Shown: in pieces, positions 1 to 7,352 of the stretch
Numbering within the stretch: the first letter of the stretch is position 1
How the letters are laid out: each line of letters begins with the position of its first letter
Assembly: GCA_030657355.1 (NCBI GenBank)
Contig: CP131056.1
Span: 2,934,501-2,998,500, forward strand
Direction: 5' to 3'
DNA: 64,000 nt
Origin: Radicibacter daui
Lineage (GTDB): Bacteria; Pseudomonadota; Alphaproteobacteria; Radicibacterales; Radicibacteraceae
Made by a program: the position numbers and the translations under genes
The notes under the pieces: model-generated
Told to the model about the DNA's origin: nothing
Databases searched by the model: none
The model's input: the letters and a program-made list of their open reading frames with translations, nothing else

Positions 1-35
1 CCGATGGTGAAGAGATCGAAATCATACTCGGTCAT
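1..35 (-). CDS. gor: Glutathione-disulfide reductase, N-terminus only (partial)
   Basis: Only the first 11 codons and part of a twelfth lie in the window; the gene runs off the left edge. They read MTEYDFDLFTIG, the usual opening of alphaproteobacterial glutathione reductases, which continues into the FAD-binding GxGxxG motif. An AGGAG Shine-Dalgarno sits 10 nt before the ATG. The enzyme would reduce oxidised glutathione with NADPH in the cytoplasm. The call rests on a very short match plus a good start signal; another flavin disulfide reductase is possible. Confidence 0.6.
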   Translation of the reverse strand, partial: MTEYDFDLFTI

Positions 36-63
36 CAAAAAGCGCTCCTGCCCACGCAAGGGC

Positions 64-97
64 GGCCCGCCGTCAGCGGCGGGCCGATCCCCTTTTT
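64..97 (+). other. Perfect 9-bp hairpin with short T-tract
   Basis: GGCCCGCCG (64-72) and CGGCGGGCC (77-85) form a perfect inverted repeat with a 4-nt loop, followed by GATCCCCTTTTT. It looks like a terminator on the plus strand, yet no plus-strand gene ends upstream. It lies 29 nt before the gor start, in the likely leader of that minus-strand gene, so it might shape that leader instead. Confidence 0.35.
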
Positions 98-191
98 CCA
101 ATGGGCCAGACCATACAGTCTGGGAGCGCCCCTGTCAGGGTTCAAGCTCACATGCGGGCATGTGAGAAGCCGCTCACGCCGGGACCGCGCC

Positions 192-365
192 TCAGACGGG
201 CGGGCGACCGCGCAGCGCCTGGGCAAGCAGGCTGACGACCAGCAGCACCAGGAAGATGACGAAGAGCAGCTTGGCGATACTGGCGGACGCAGCGGCAATG
301 CCGAAGAAGCCGAAGGCACCGGAAATGATCGCCAGGATGAAGAAGACAAGCGCCCAGTAAAGCAT
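192..365 (-). CDS. DUF1328 small membrane protein (YtjA-like)
   Basis: A 57-residue protein starting [18 protein letters not shown]. It has two hydrophobic helices (about residues 3-24 and 30-50) and a basic tail ending LRGRPPV, which matches the DUF1328/YtjA family in length and layout. A purine-rich GGAAGGAA stretch lies about 8 nt before the ATG. Family members are small inner-membrane proteins of unknown biochemical role, often expressed under stress or in stationary phase; that role is not shown here. It is divergent from dgt, whose start is 110 nt away. Larger ORFs in other frames over this region are shadows. Confidence 0.85.
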   Translation of the reverse strand: MLYWALVFFILAIISGAFGFFGIAAASASIAKLLFVIFLVLLVVSLLAQALRGRPPV

Positions 366-474
366 GATAAAGGATTCCTTCCTTCAGGTATCGTTGGCGG
401 TTCGTTATCGTGGCGGCCATCGGACCACCGACGTTCTGTCAATAAAAACTTCGCCCCATACTCGAAGGTTCCTT

Positions 475-1818
475 ATGCATACGATGGAATGGTCCCGGCT
501 GCTTGATGCCTCCCGCCTGATGGAAGTACCGCGCCCGGAAGCAGAGGGCAGCAAGGCGCCGCTGCGCGACCCCGGCCGCACGCCGTTCCAGACCGACCTT
601 GACCGCATCGTGTTTTCCTCGGCCTTCCGCCGCCTGCAGGACAAGACACAGGTGCATCCGCTGGCCGACAGCGACTATGTGCGCAAGCGCCTGACCCACA
701 GCATCGAGGTCTCCTCCGTCGGCCGCTCCATCGCGACCGCCATCGGCGCCCATGTGCTGGAGAAAAATCCCGCGCTGGAGAAGCAGGTGCAGGCCGCCGA
801 TTTCGGCTATATCGTGCAGGCCGCTTGCCTTGCCCACGACATCGGCAACCCGCCCTTCGGCCATGGCGGCGAGGAAGCCCTGCAGGAGTGGTTTGCCCGC
901 ACACCCGAAGCCCTCGCCGGCCTCAGTGACCAGCAGCAGGCGGACTTCAAAAAGTTCGAGGGCAATGCCCAGGGCTTTCGCCTGCTCACCCGGCACGAGA
1001 TGTACCGGGAAAAGGGTGGCTTGCGCCTCACCTACGCCACGCTCGGCGCCTTCACCAAATATCCGCGTGCCGCCGACCGCCTCAAGGACGGATATATCGG
1101 CGCCAAGAAACACGGCTTCTTCGAAAACGAGAACGGCTTCTTCGCCGAGGTTGCGGAGGCGCTGGGCCTCATCGAACGCGCGCCCGGCAGCTGGGCGCGT
1201 CACCCACTGGCCTTCGTCATGGAGGCGGCGGACGACATCTGTTACGGCGTCATCGACCTTGAGGACGGGTATCATCAGGGCATGCTCGGTTTTGCCGAGA
1301 CACGCGACGCGCTGGATGCCATCGCCGGGGTCAGGAAGGATTATCTCGCCGACCTTGATGAGGTCGACATCATCCAGCGCCTGCGCGCAACCGCCATCAG
1401 CAAGCTGATCGAAGACGCGGTCGAGACCTTCCGCGCCAGCGAGCAGGAAATCCTTGAAGGCCGGTTTTCAACCGCTCTGGTCGAGGCCGGCAAATGGGCG
1501 GACGCCCACAAGGCACTCAGCATCCTTGCCCGCCGCCGCATCTTCGACAGCCGCGCCGTAATGGCGCGCGAGAGCGCCGGCTTTGCCGTCCTGCAAGGGC
1601 TGATGGATGCCTTCTGGCCGCTCGTGGCCCGCTGGGAAAAGGCCGGCTGGGACGGCAGCACTCTCAAGGGTGGCGCCCGGCGCCTGTGGACCCTCGCCGG
1701 CACACCGAAGGCGGCCAGTCGCTATGAGGCCCTGCTCTGCCTCACCGACCATATCTCCGGCCTCACCGACCGGGCAGCGCTGACACTCTACCAGCAGCTC
1801 AAGGGGATTTCGCTCTAA
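475..1818 (+). CDS. dgt: Deoxyguanosinetriphosphate triphosphohydrolase-like protein (HD domain)
   Basis: This protein hydrolyses dNTPs to the deoxynucleoside and tripolyphosphate, limiting the dNTP pool. At 447 aa it fits the Dgt class found in alphaproteobacteria. Metal-binding HD residues are visible: RLTHS with His75, the LAHDIGNPPFGH block with His121-Asp122 and His130, and a later EAADDICYG motif with the distal Asp. The start at 475 has GAAGG just upstream; the frame is open for 111 nt further upstream, but that part overlaps the divergent DUF1328 promoter and has no family sequence. ATG 484 is an alternative start. The gene converges on the lipoprotein gene 12 nt downstream. Confidence 0.9.
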   Translation: MHTMEWSRLLDASRLMEVPRPEAEGSKAPLRDPGRTPFQTDLDRIVFSSAFRRLQDKTQVHPLADSDYVRKRLTHSIEVSSVGRSIATAIGAHVLEKNPALEKQVQAADFGYIVQAACLAHDIGNPPFGHGGEEALQEWFARTPEALAGLSDQQQADFKKFEGNAQGFRLLTRHEMYREKGGLRLTYATLGAFTKYPRAADRLKDGYIGAKKHGFFENENGFFAEVAEALGLIERAPGSWARHPLAFVMEAADDICYGVIDLEDGYHQGMLGFAETRDALDAIAGVRKDYLADLDEVDIIQRLRATAISKLIEDAVETFRASEQEILEGRFSTALVEAGKWADAHKALSILARRRIFDSRAVMARESAGFAVLQGLMDAFWPLVARWEKAGWDGSTLKGGARRLWTLAGTPKAASRYEALLCLTDHISGLTDRAALTLYQQLKGISL

Positions 1819-1830
1819 GGTCCGTCATCC

Positions 1831-2679
1831 TTACCATTTAAGGGTCTCTGCGCACTCTTGCCTCAGCTTGTCTCCCTTGCCGTCGGTGCGTCCGGCAATG
1901 TCCGAGCAGGACCGCAGGGCGAGCTTGAAAAGGAAATCAAAATCCTGGGGCTCGAGCCTGATGTCCCGGCGGGCCTGAGGCTCTCCGACCTCCCCGATCA
2001 CCTTGATCAGATAGGCGTAAGCCTCATCCACCGATACGATCTCGACACCGGCATCCTGCGGCCGCGAGCGGGCGGTTGCCAGGGCGACACCCTCGGTCAC
2101 CGAGCGATAGGTGGCAGCCATCTGATGCGCCTGCCTCAGCGCTGACCCTCCGGCCTTCAGAAAATGAAAGGCCAGAGAGATGTAGTTCTGCGAGAGCACA
2201 TCGCCCTTGAGTTTACCCAGTTCCTCGTTCGACAACGACGCCACGGTGAGGTGATAAAGCCGGCTCTCCAGATGCGGCAGGCGGCTTTCAAACTCGGCCG
2301 GATAAGTCGCGCAGACTTTCGTCAAGGCCGCACAGTTCCCCGGCGGCTCGTCATAGGTCGCAAGCTTGTACATGTTGCGGATGTCCTCCGCTGTATCCGT
2401 AAGGCGCGAGACCAGCATTTCGGCATCCTGCGACTGGGCGCCCGAGGCTTGGGCGATACTGCCCAGCAGCGCCATCGCAATGGCCGCCCGGTAGACCTGA
2501 AGCTCTTTGGTCGGGGCGGAAAAGATATTGTTGGAGGTCGAGCCGACAACGCCGCCGCTCTGACGCAGCTCGGCATCGACGACGGAACACCCGGCAACAG
2601 AAACGCCGGACAGGGACAAAAAACCCACGGCAATTGCTGTTTTTACTGCTTTCCCCGTGACACCGCGACCGAGCCTCAT
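1831..2679 (-). CDS. Predicted lipoprotein of unknown function
   Basis: A 282-aa protein with a lipoprotein signal: basic MRLGRGVTGK, a hydrophobic core, then the lipobox VAGC with Cys31 as lipidation site. The remainder is soluble, mostly helical, with Cys residues in the middle (around NCAALTKVCATY) and near the C-terminus. I do not recognise a named domain. The start is set by GGAGG 7 nt upstream of ATG 2679; the frame is open further but without a start signal. It is convergent with dgt and likely monocistronic. Placement in the outer or inner membrane, facing the periplasm, is inferred. Confidence 0.75.
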   Translation of the reverse strand: MRLGRGVTGKAVKTAIAVGFLSLSGVSVAGCSVVDAELRQSGGVVGSTSNNIFSAPTKELQVYRAAIAMALLGSIAQASGAQSQDAEMLVSRLTDTAEDIRNMYKLATYDEPPGNCAALTKVCATYPAEFESRLPHLESRLYHLTVASLSNEELGKLKGDVLSQNYISLAFHFLKAGGSALRQAHQMAATYRSVTEGVALATARSRPQDAGVEIVSVDEAYAYLIKVIGEVGEPQARRDIRLEPQDFDFLFKLALRSCSDIAGRTDGKGDKLRQECAETLKW

Positions 2680-2815
2680 CCACTTGCCTCCGTTTTGTTT
2701 TTCCAACAATTCGGAAAGTGGTGGAACGTCGCAACCTAGCTCTAATAGTGATTGTTCAGGTTTCGGCACCTATGGTCATCAAGGCTAACCATAAATGCAT
2801 AACCCTTAGTGCATT

Positions 2816-3313
2816 TCACACAAGCGGCAGTGCCCCATCGCTCTTGATCCGCCGCAGGGAAAAGTTGGAGCGGATGTCGGCCACCATCGGCAAGGACAGG
2901 AGATGCTCGGCAAGCAGCCGCTCGTAAGCTGTCAGGTCAGCCACGACGATCTCGGCCAGAAAATCGGCGGTGCCGGAGACCATGTGGCAGGAGACGACCT
3001 CCGGCCTTGCCTCAAGCGCGGCCTGAAGTTCGGCAGCATTCTCGCGGGTGTGGCGCACGACCTTGATCTCGACAAAGACGGTAAGGCCGAGCCCGGTTGC
3101 CGGACGATCCAGCACCGCGCGGTAACTGCGGATCACCCCCTGCGCCTCCAGCCGTTTGACCCGGCGCAGGCACGGGGACGGCGAAAGGCCGACCCGCTCG
3201 GCAAGGTCGACATTGCTGAGCCGGCCGTCTTCCTGCAGCGCCTTCAGGATCCGGCGGTCGATGGCATCCAGCCCCTCGCGATATGATTCCATCGCGCTAT
3301 CTACATTTGCCAT
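2816..3313 (-). CDS. Lrp/AsnC family transcriptional regulator
   Basis: A 165-aa protein of standard Lrp length. Residues about 15-65 form the winged helix-turn-helix (LDAIDRRILKALQEDGRLS, then VDLAERVGLSPSPCLRRVKRL), followed by the RAM/AsnC ligand-binding alpha-beta domain (GLTVFVEIKV to IRSNFSLRRIK). Such proteins respond to amino acids and often control adjacent transport or catabolic genes. It is divergent from the ABM-like gene beginning at 3473, which is the nearest candidate target besides itself. The start at 3313 has AAAGG upstream and matches the family N-terminus; a longer frame to 3391 is open. Confidence 0.88.
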   Translation of the reverse strand: MANVDSAMESYREGLDAIDRRILKALQEDGRLSNVDLAERVGLSPSPCLRRVKRLEAQGVIRSYRAVLDRPATGLGLTVFVEIKVVRHTRENAAELQAALEARPEVVSCHMVSGTADFLAEIVVADLTAYERLLAEHLLSLPMVADIRSNFSLRRIKSDGALPLV

Positions 3314-3472
3314 TTCATGCCTTTGAATATCTTTCCAATTTAAATTTATGCCAAAATATAGCCACCCGTCAGCATAACTTCGCAAGGACATGCTCTACTC
3401 GGCCGCGAGATGATGAGTGCGGCGGCCGGGACCGGCCGCCCGCCCGAACTGACCGGACCGGAGACTTTCAAA

Positions 3473-3859
3473 ATGATCTGCCGCCTGTGGCACGGCTGGA
3501 CCGTGCCGGAAAATGCCGACGCCTATGAAAGCCTGATCCGGGAAACCATCTTCCCCGGCATCCGCGCCCGCAACATTCCCGGCCTTGAGCAGATGGAGCT
3601 TTTGAGAAGCGAGCCCATGGCAGATGCCGCCACCGGGGAGATCGAGGTCACCTTCATCACGCTCATGTATTTCAGCGGCTGGGACGCGGTTACCCGTTTT
3701 GCCGGACCGGCGCAGCCGACCGGCGCCGTGGTTCCGCCCGCCGCCCGCGCCGTGCTGAAACGCTTTGATAGAACCTCGGCCCATTTCGAGATCAAGGTGC
3801 AGAACTGGGGCCGCAAGCCGGGGCGTCGGCAGGGTATGCCGCTGGTCGCAAGCGTCTGA
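3473..3859 (+). CDS. Antibiotic biosynthesis monooxygenase-like (ABM) small protein
   Basis: A 128-aa protein opening MICRLWHGWT, which then reads as a ferredoxin-like alpha-beta barrel unit (IPGLEQMELLRS, then EVTFITLMYFSGWDAV). This resembles the dimeric alpha-beta-barrel ABM/heme-degrading superfamily, although no heme ligand is obvious. A GGAG lies 8 nt before ATG 3473; the in-frame ATG at 3410 lacks a comparable site. It is divergent from the Lrp regulator. Substrate and reaction are unknown. Confidence 0.65.
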   Translation: MICRLWHGWTVPENADAYESLIRETIFPGIRARNIPGLEQMELLRSEPMADAATGEIEVTFITLMYFSGWDAVTRFAGPAQPTGAVVPPAARAVLKRFDRTSAHFEIKVQNWGRKPGRRQGMPLVASV

Positions 3860-3973
3860 GGCAGACGGATAAAGGGCGGGCAAGGCAGCCATGCCGGCAG
3901 AAGCGGGTGACAGCGGCAGCCTGCCCGGTCCATTGTGGCGCCTTTCCTGCCCACACGCCTTGCCCGGACCTCT

Positions 3974-4648
3974 ATGCGCTACGACACCATCCTGCTCGAT
4001 CTTGACGGCACGCTCATCGACAGCGCGCCGGACATCTGCCGCGCCGCCAACCTGCTGCTGGCCGAACATGACCTGCCGGCGATCACGCTGGTGCAGGCCA
4101 AGAGCTTTATCGGCGATGGCGCGCCGCGGCTGATCGAACGGGCCTTTTCGGCGGCTGGCCGGCCGCTCGATCCGGCAAAGTTGCCGACGCTGACCGAACG
4201 CTTCATCGATCTTTATGAGACGCACGAGCCCGATGCCTCCTGCATCTTCCCCGGCGTGGTCGAAACGCTGGCGGCACTGGCGGCGAGCGGTGCAAAGCTC
4301 GGCCTTTGCACCAACAAGGCCCAGCGATCGACGGAAATGGTGGTCCGCACGCTCGGGCTCGACCGCTGGCTGGGCGCCGTGGTGGGTGGCGATGCGCTGC
4401 CGGTGCGCAAACCCCATGCCGGCCATGGCCGGGCGGTCATTGAAAAACTGGGCGGCGATATCGACCGTGCCGTGATGGTGGGCGACAGCCCCGCCGACAT
4501 GGGCGTGGCACGGGATCTCGGCATTCCGTCGGTGGCGGTGAGCTATGGCTATCCGCGCATGCCGGTTTCTTCTCTCGGCGCCAACTTCGTGATCGACCGC
4601 TTCGACGAACTGCCGGCAACGCTGGAGCGGCTTGCGGCGGAAGCGTAA
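3974..4648 (+). CDS. gph: Phosphoglycolate phosphatase (HAD superfamily)
   Basis: Hydrolyses 2-phosphoglycolate, a by-product of repair of 3'-phosphoglycolate DNA ends and of oxygenase side reactions. HAD motif I is DLDGT with nucleophile Asp9 and acid Asp11; motif II lies around LCTNKAQRS; the Lys of motif III is in RKPH; and motif IV is MVGDSPADM. The length of 224 aa is typical. The start at ATG 3974 puts the motif at residue 9, as in homologues; an in-frame ATG at 3935 would add 13 residues. Neither start has a strong Shine-Dalgarno. Other HAD substrates cannot be excluded. Confidence 0.82.
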   Translation: MRYDTILLDLDGTLIDSAPDICRAANLLLAEHDLPAITLVQAKSFIGDGAPRLIERAFSAAGRPLDPAKLPTLTERFIDLYETHEPDASCIFPGVVETLAALAASGAKLGLCTNKAQRSTEMVVRTLGLDRWLGAVVGGDALPVRKPHAGHGRAVIEKLGGDIDRAVMVGDSPADMGVARDLGIPSVAVSYGYPRMPVSSLGANFVIDRFDELPATLERLAAEA

Positions 4649-4690
4649 GGCCGGGAAAAAGGGCGCCGGAAAAAATCTCGAACGAAACGG

Positions 4691-4719
4691 TTGCACCCCC
4701 GCAGGCATGCCGCTATATA
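4691..4719 (+). promoter_or_regulatory. Promoter of tRNA-Val
   Basis: TTGCAC (4691-4696) and TATATA (4714-4719) are separated by exactly 17 nt. The predicted transcript start near 4726 gives a leader of about 40 nt before the tRNA. This is the best sigma-70-like match I found in the window. Confidence 0.7.
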
Positions 4720-4764
4720 CCGGCACGCGCCGCGCCGGGATGACCGGCAGGTGCCCCGAATGAA

Positions 4765-4839
4765 GGGCGATTAGCTCAGCGGGAGAGCACTCGCTTCACA
4801 CGCGAGGGGTCACTGGTTCAATCCCAGTATCGCCCACCA
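4765..4839 (+). tRNA. tRNA-Val (anticodon CAC)
   Basis: Full cloverleaf of 75 nt with encoded CCA. The acceptor GGGCGAT (4765-4771) pairs with ATCGCCC (4829-4835), and the D-stem is GCTC/GAGC. The anticodon stem CTCGC/GCGAG holds loop TTCACAC, with anticodon CAC at 4797-4799. The T-arm is ACTGG-TTCAATC-CCAGT. CAC reads GUG valine codons. Confidence 0.97.
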
Positions 4840-4866
4840 TTCCTTCAGAAAAGTATGGCCAGAACA

Positions 4867-4897
4867 AAAGGCACCGCCCCGGCGGTGCCTTTGTTGT
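4867..4897. terminator. Bidirectional terminator after tRNA-Val
   Basis: AAAGGCACCGCC (4867-4878) and GGCGGTGCCTTT (4881-4892) are perfect inverted repeats separated by 2 nt, followed by TTGTTGTTT on the plus strand and preceded by A-rich sequence that serves the minus strand. It sits between the tRNA and the end of the convergent nuclease-like gene and can serve both. Confidence 0.85.
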
Positions 4898-4928
4898 TTC
4901 TGCCCTTCGCGCAGCCCAGCGACGGCCC

Positions 4929-5732
4929 TTACTGGCCGTAATCGTAAGCAACGCTCGGCGGCCCTGGATCGGCACTGGCGTTGGCATGGCGCCGGCTGCG
5001 GAAATTCCAGGGCGGCTCCACGCGCCCCGCCCACATGCCGCGCTGGTGGGCCTGCGCATCCGTCTGGATCTGGTCATAATTGCTGGTGACATAGGGTGAG
5101 GAAAACGCCCAGCCATAGGCCACCATGGCAGCAGAGATGTCGATATTGGCCTGCTGGCAGCGCCCGACCGTGTCCTCCCGGCTGTTGGTATATTGCAGGG
5201 CGCACATGACCTGCCGCCCCTGGATGACATGCGTCAGCGCATTCTTCGCCCATTCGCCGCAGGGATATTCCGCCCCCCGCTTGGAGCGGCAGAGCTGCTC
5301 CATCTCCGGCGCGTCGATGCCCCACAGGCTGATGGTGTAGGTAACGGTGGGGCTGACGGTGAGCTGAAGCTGATCGCCGCTGGTGGCAACCGCCGAACCC
5401 ATCACACGCTGATACTGATCCGGCGTCAGCGGATTTTGCTGGGAAAGGGGCACACCCTGCTGCAAACCCCCGGGCGTGCCGAGAGCCGCCCCCGGAGCCG
5501 CATTCTGCCCGGCACCGCCGGCGCCCCCGTTCTGGGCACCATTCTGTCCTGCACCCGGCACTGGCTGCCCCGGCGGGGTCAGCAGCGGGGCCGGCACCTG
5601 CCCGCCCGTGGCCTGCGCAAGCGCTCCGCCCGCCAGCAGAAGGCCGGCGACGAGAACGGGCACAAAGCTCTGGGCAACAAGGCGACAGTTCAAGCGGTCC
5701 TGCCTTCCGGCTCTCTGGTGTGTCCCTGGCAT
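4929..5732 (-). CDS. Exported thermonuclease-family (SNase-like) protein, catalytic Arg missing
   Basis: A 267-aa protein with a signal peptide (hydrophobic run VPVLVAGLLLAGGALAQA near residues 24-41), then a Pro/Gly/Ala/Asn-rich linker, then an SNase-like OB-fold. The fold carries LWGIDAPEM, equivalent to staphylococcal nuclease Asp40-Glu43, and an EDTVGRC segment that supplies the second Arg. The position of Arg35 is Ser here (TISLWGIDAPE), so hydrolysis may be weakened or lost. ATG 5732 lies 1 nt after the stop of the SRAP gene, which implies translational coupling. It is the last gene of the ParA-SRAP-SNase unit. Role unknown. Confidence 0.75.
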   Translation of the reverse strand: MPGTHQRAGRQDRLNCRLVAQSFVPVLVAGLLLAGGALAQATGGQVPAPLLTPPGQPVPGAGQNGAQNGGAGGAGQNAAPGAALGTPGGLQQGVPLSQQNPLTPDQYQRVMGSAVATSGDQLQLTVSPTVTYTISLWGIDAPEMEQLCRSKRGAEYPCGEWAKNALTHVIQGRQVMCALQYTNSREDTVGRCQQANIDISAAMVAYGWAFSSPYVTSNYDQIQTDAQAHQRGMWAGRVEPPWNFRSRRHANASADPGPPSVAYDYGQ

Positions 5733-5733
5733 T

Positions 5734-6561
5734 CTAGAACAGGCTCGCCTGCCGATCATCCCTGCCGTCGTCACCTTTGCGCCGACGCGGCACAGGCGAA
5801 GTGTCGCTCTCGGCAACAGGCGGTGCAAAACACTCCGGCCCTTCGCGCCCGGCGCTGTTTACGGTTCGGCCCACCGCTTGCCGGCTCAGGAACCCTTCCG
5901 CGCCCGGCCGCAGCAGGTGGGCAACCTCCTTGCGTCCCGCCGCGCCATCCAGCCAGAGAGCATAATTCTCCGGCGAAATGATGACCGGCAGACGGTCATG
6001 AATCTCCGCCATGTCGGCATTGGCCGTGGTGGTCAGCAGCGCGCAGGTCAGAAGCTCGGATCCGTCCGGCGCCTTGTAGTGCTCCCAGAGCCCGGCGATC
6101 ATGAAGGGGCGGCGATCCTCAAAACTGCCGTTGAAGAAGAGCCAGGGCTGCTTGAAGCTGCCGCTTGCGCCGTTGCCGGCGCCTGTCGTCTGCCATTCAT
6201 AAAAGCCGTCGACCGGCACAAGGCAGCGCCGCCGCTCCAGCGCGGCCCGGAAGGTGGGTTTTTCCGCCGCACTTTCCGAGCGGGCATTGATAGGGCGCGG
6301 GCCGCTCATCGGGTCCCGGCTCCAGGAAGGCACCAGCCCCCAGAGAAAATGCACCGTCCGTCGCACGCCGCTGCGCCCGCGTGCCACGGCGAGCACCGGT
6401 TGGGACGGGGCAATATTGTAACGCGGCGCAAGGGCCGAGAGGGCCGGATCGTCCAGCAGGGACGGCGTGTCGTCCACAATCTCTCCGGCCCCGGTCTCCA
6501 CATCGGCGTAGGCGGCTTCCACCGCCTCGTGCGGGCGGGTCAGAACAAGGCGTCCACACAT
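5734..6561 (-). CDS. SOS response-associated peptidase (SRAP/YedK/HMCES family)
   Basis: Forms a covalent thiazolidine crosslink to abasic sites in single-stranded DNA, protecting them. The start is fixed by the catalytic Cys2 in MCGRLVL. Also visible are Asn49 (RYNIAPS), Asn92-Arg94 (INAR), Glu122 (FYEW) and His188 (EIHDRLPVI). The length of 275 aa is normal. The C-terminus is QASLF, which resembles the QxxLF sliding-clamp-binding motif. The gene begins 4 nt after the ParA-like stop and ends 1 nt before the nuclease-like ATG, so the three are very likely co-transcribed. Family identity is firm; the clamp link is inference. Confidence 0.93.
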   Translation of the reverse strand: MCGRLVLTRPHEAVEAAYADVETGAGEIVDDTPSLLDDPALSALAPRYNIAPSQPVLAVARGRSGVRRTVHFLWGLVPSWSRDPMSGPRPINARSESAAEKPTFRAALERRRCLVPVDGFYEWQTTGAGNGASGSFKQPWLFFNGSFEDRRPFMIAGLWEHYKAPDGSELLTCALLTTTANADMAEIHDRLPVIISPENYALWLDGAAGRKEVAHLLRPGAEGFLSRQAVGRTVNSAGREGPECFAPPVAESDTSPVPRRRKGDDGRDDRQASLF

Positions 6562-6565
6562 CGGC

Positions 6566-7216
6566 TCAGCGCCGCCTTTCCGGCAGGGCGGCCAGCCGCT
6601 GCGCAATCTCCGCGGCAAGGGCGGCGATTTCCTCGCGCGCCGTGCTGCGGCGGTTGCCATCCATCACGGTGAGCCCCTCCATCATGGCGGCGGCAAATCC
6701 GGTGCGGTTGCCAAGCTGGGCGGCGGCCACGGTAACGCCCAGCGCGGCAAGGCGCGCCGCCACCTCGTCCGCCACCCGGGCACGCGGCGGCACGCGGTTA
6801 AGCACGGCCAGCGCCGGCGTGCCCTCGCCGGCGGCAAGCTCCAGCGTCGGGCGGGTTGCCCACAAATCCATCGGGCTCGGCTGCACCGGCACGATCACCA
6901 GATCGGCATTGCGTACGGCAATGCGCGCTTCGGTCTCGGCATGCGGGGGGCTGTCCACCACCACCAGATCATATTGTCCGGCCAGGCTGCGCAGTTCCTT
7001 TTCCGCGCGCCAGCCGGCAACGGTGGAGAGATGGAGCATCGGCTCGGTGCCGGCCGGGCGCTCGCCATGCCACTGGCTGAGGCTCGCTTGCGGATCGATG
7101 TCGACGATCGCAACGCTTCTGCCGGCAACGGCCCAGGCCACCGCGAGATTGGCGGCAAGGGTCGTCTTGCCGGCGCCACCCTTCTGCTGGGCTATGGTCA
7201 CGATGTGTCCTGCCAT
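6566..7216 (-). CDS. ParA/MinD-like P-loop ATPase
   Basis: A 216-aa single-domain ParA family ATPase. The deviant Walker A is KGGAGKTT with signature Lys12 and catalytic Lys17; A-prime is VDIDPQ; Walker B is LVVVDSPPH. No N-terminal HTH and no adjacent parB or centromere-like repeats are visible, so it is an orphan ParA rather than a plasmid partition ATPase. ATG 7216 has GGAGAGGGCGG upstream; the longer open frame to 7399 overlaps the divergent tsaC gene. It heads a three-gene unit with the SRAP and nuclease-like genes. Cargo is unknown. Confidence 0.88.
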   Translation of the reverse strand: MAGHIVTIAQQKGGAGKTTLAANLAVAWAVAGRSVAIVDIDPQASLSQWHGERPAGTEPMLHLSTVAGWRAEKELRSLAGQYDLVVVDSPPHAETEARIAVRNADLVIVPVQPSPMDLWATRPTLELAAGEGTPALAVLNRVPPRARVADEVAARLAALGVTVAAAQLGNRTGFAAAMMEGLTVMDGNRRSTAREEIAALAAEIAQRLAALPERRR

Positions 7217-7352
7217 AGGCCGCCCTCTCCTGCCGGTTGAAACAGTGCCGCGTCGGTCCGTGCCTTCAACACTGCCCGCCGGGGCAGCAGGCTGGCAAGG
7301 GCGCGGTTTTGTTGACAAGCCGGGGGCGCCCCGCCGATACCCTGAATTCATC

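Noticed and set aside
6566-7216. Plasmid partition locus
   Set aside because: Only a ParA-like ATPase is present; no parB, centromere repeats or replication gene.
6381-7352. Long upstream extension of the tsaC frame
   Set aside because: Antisense to the ParA and SRAP genes; Sua5 similarity begins only after ATG 7353.
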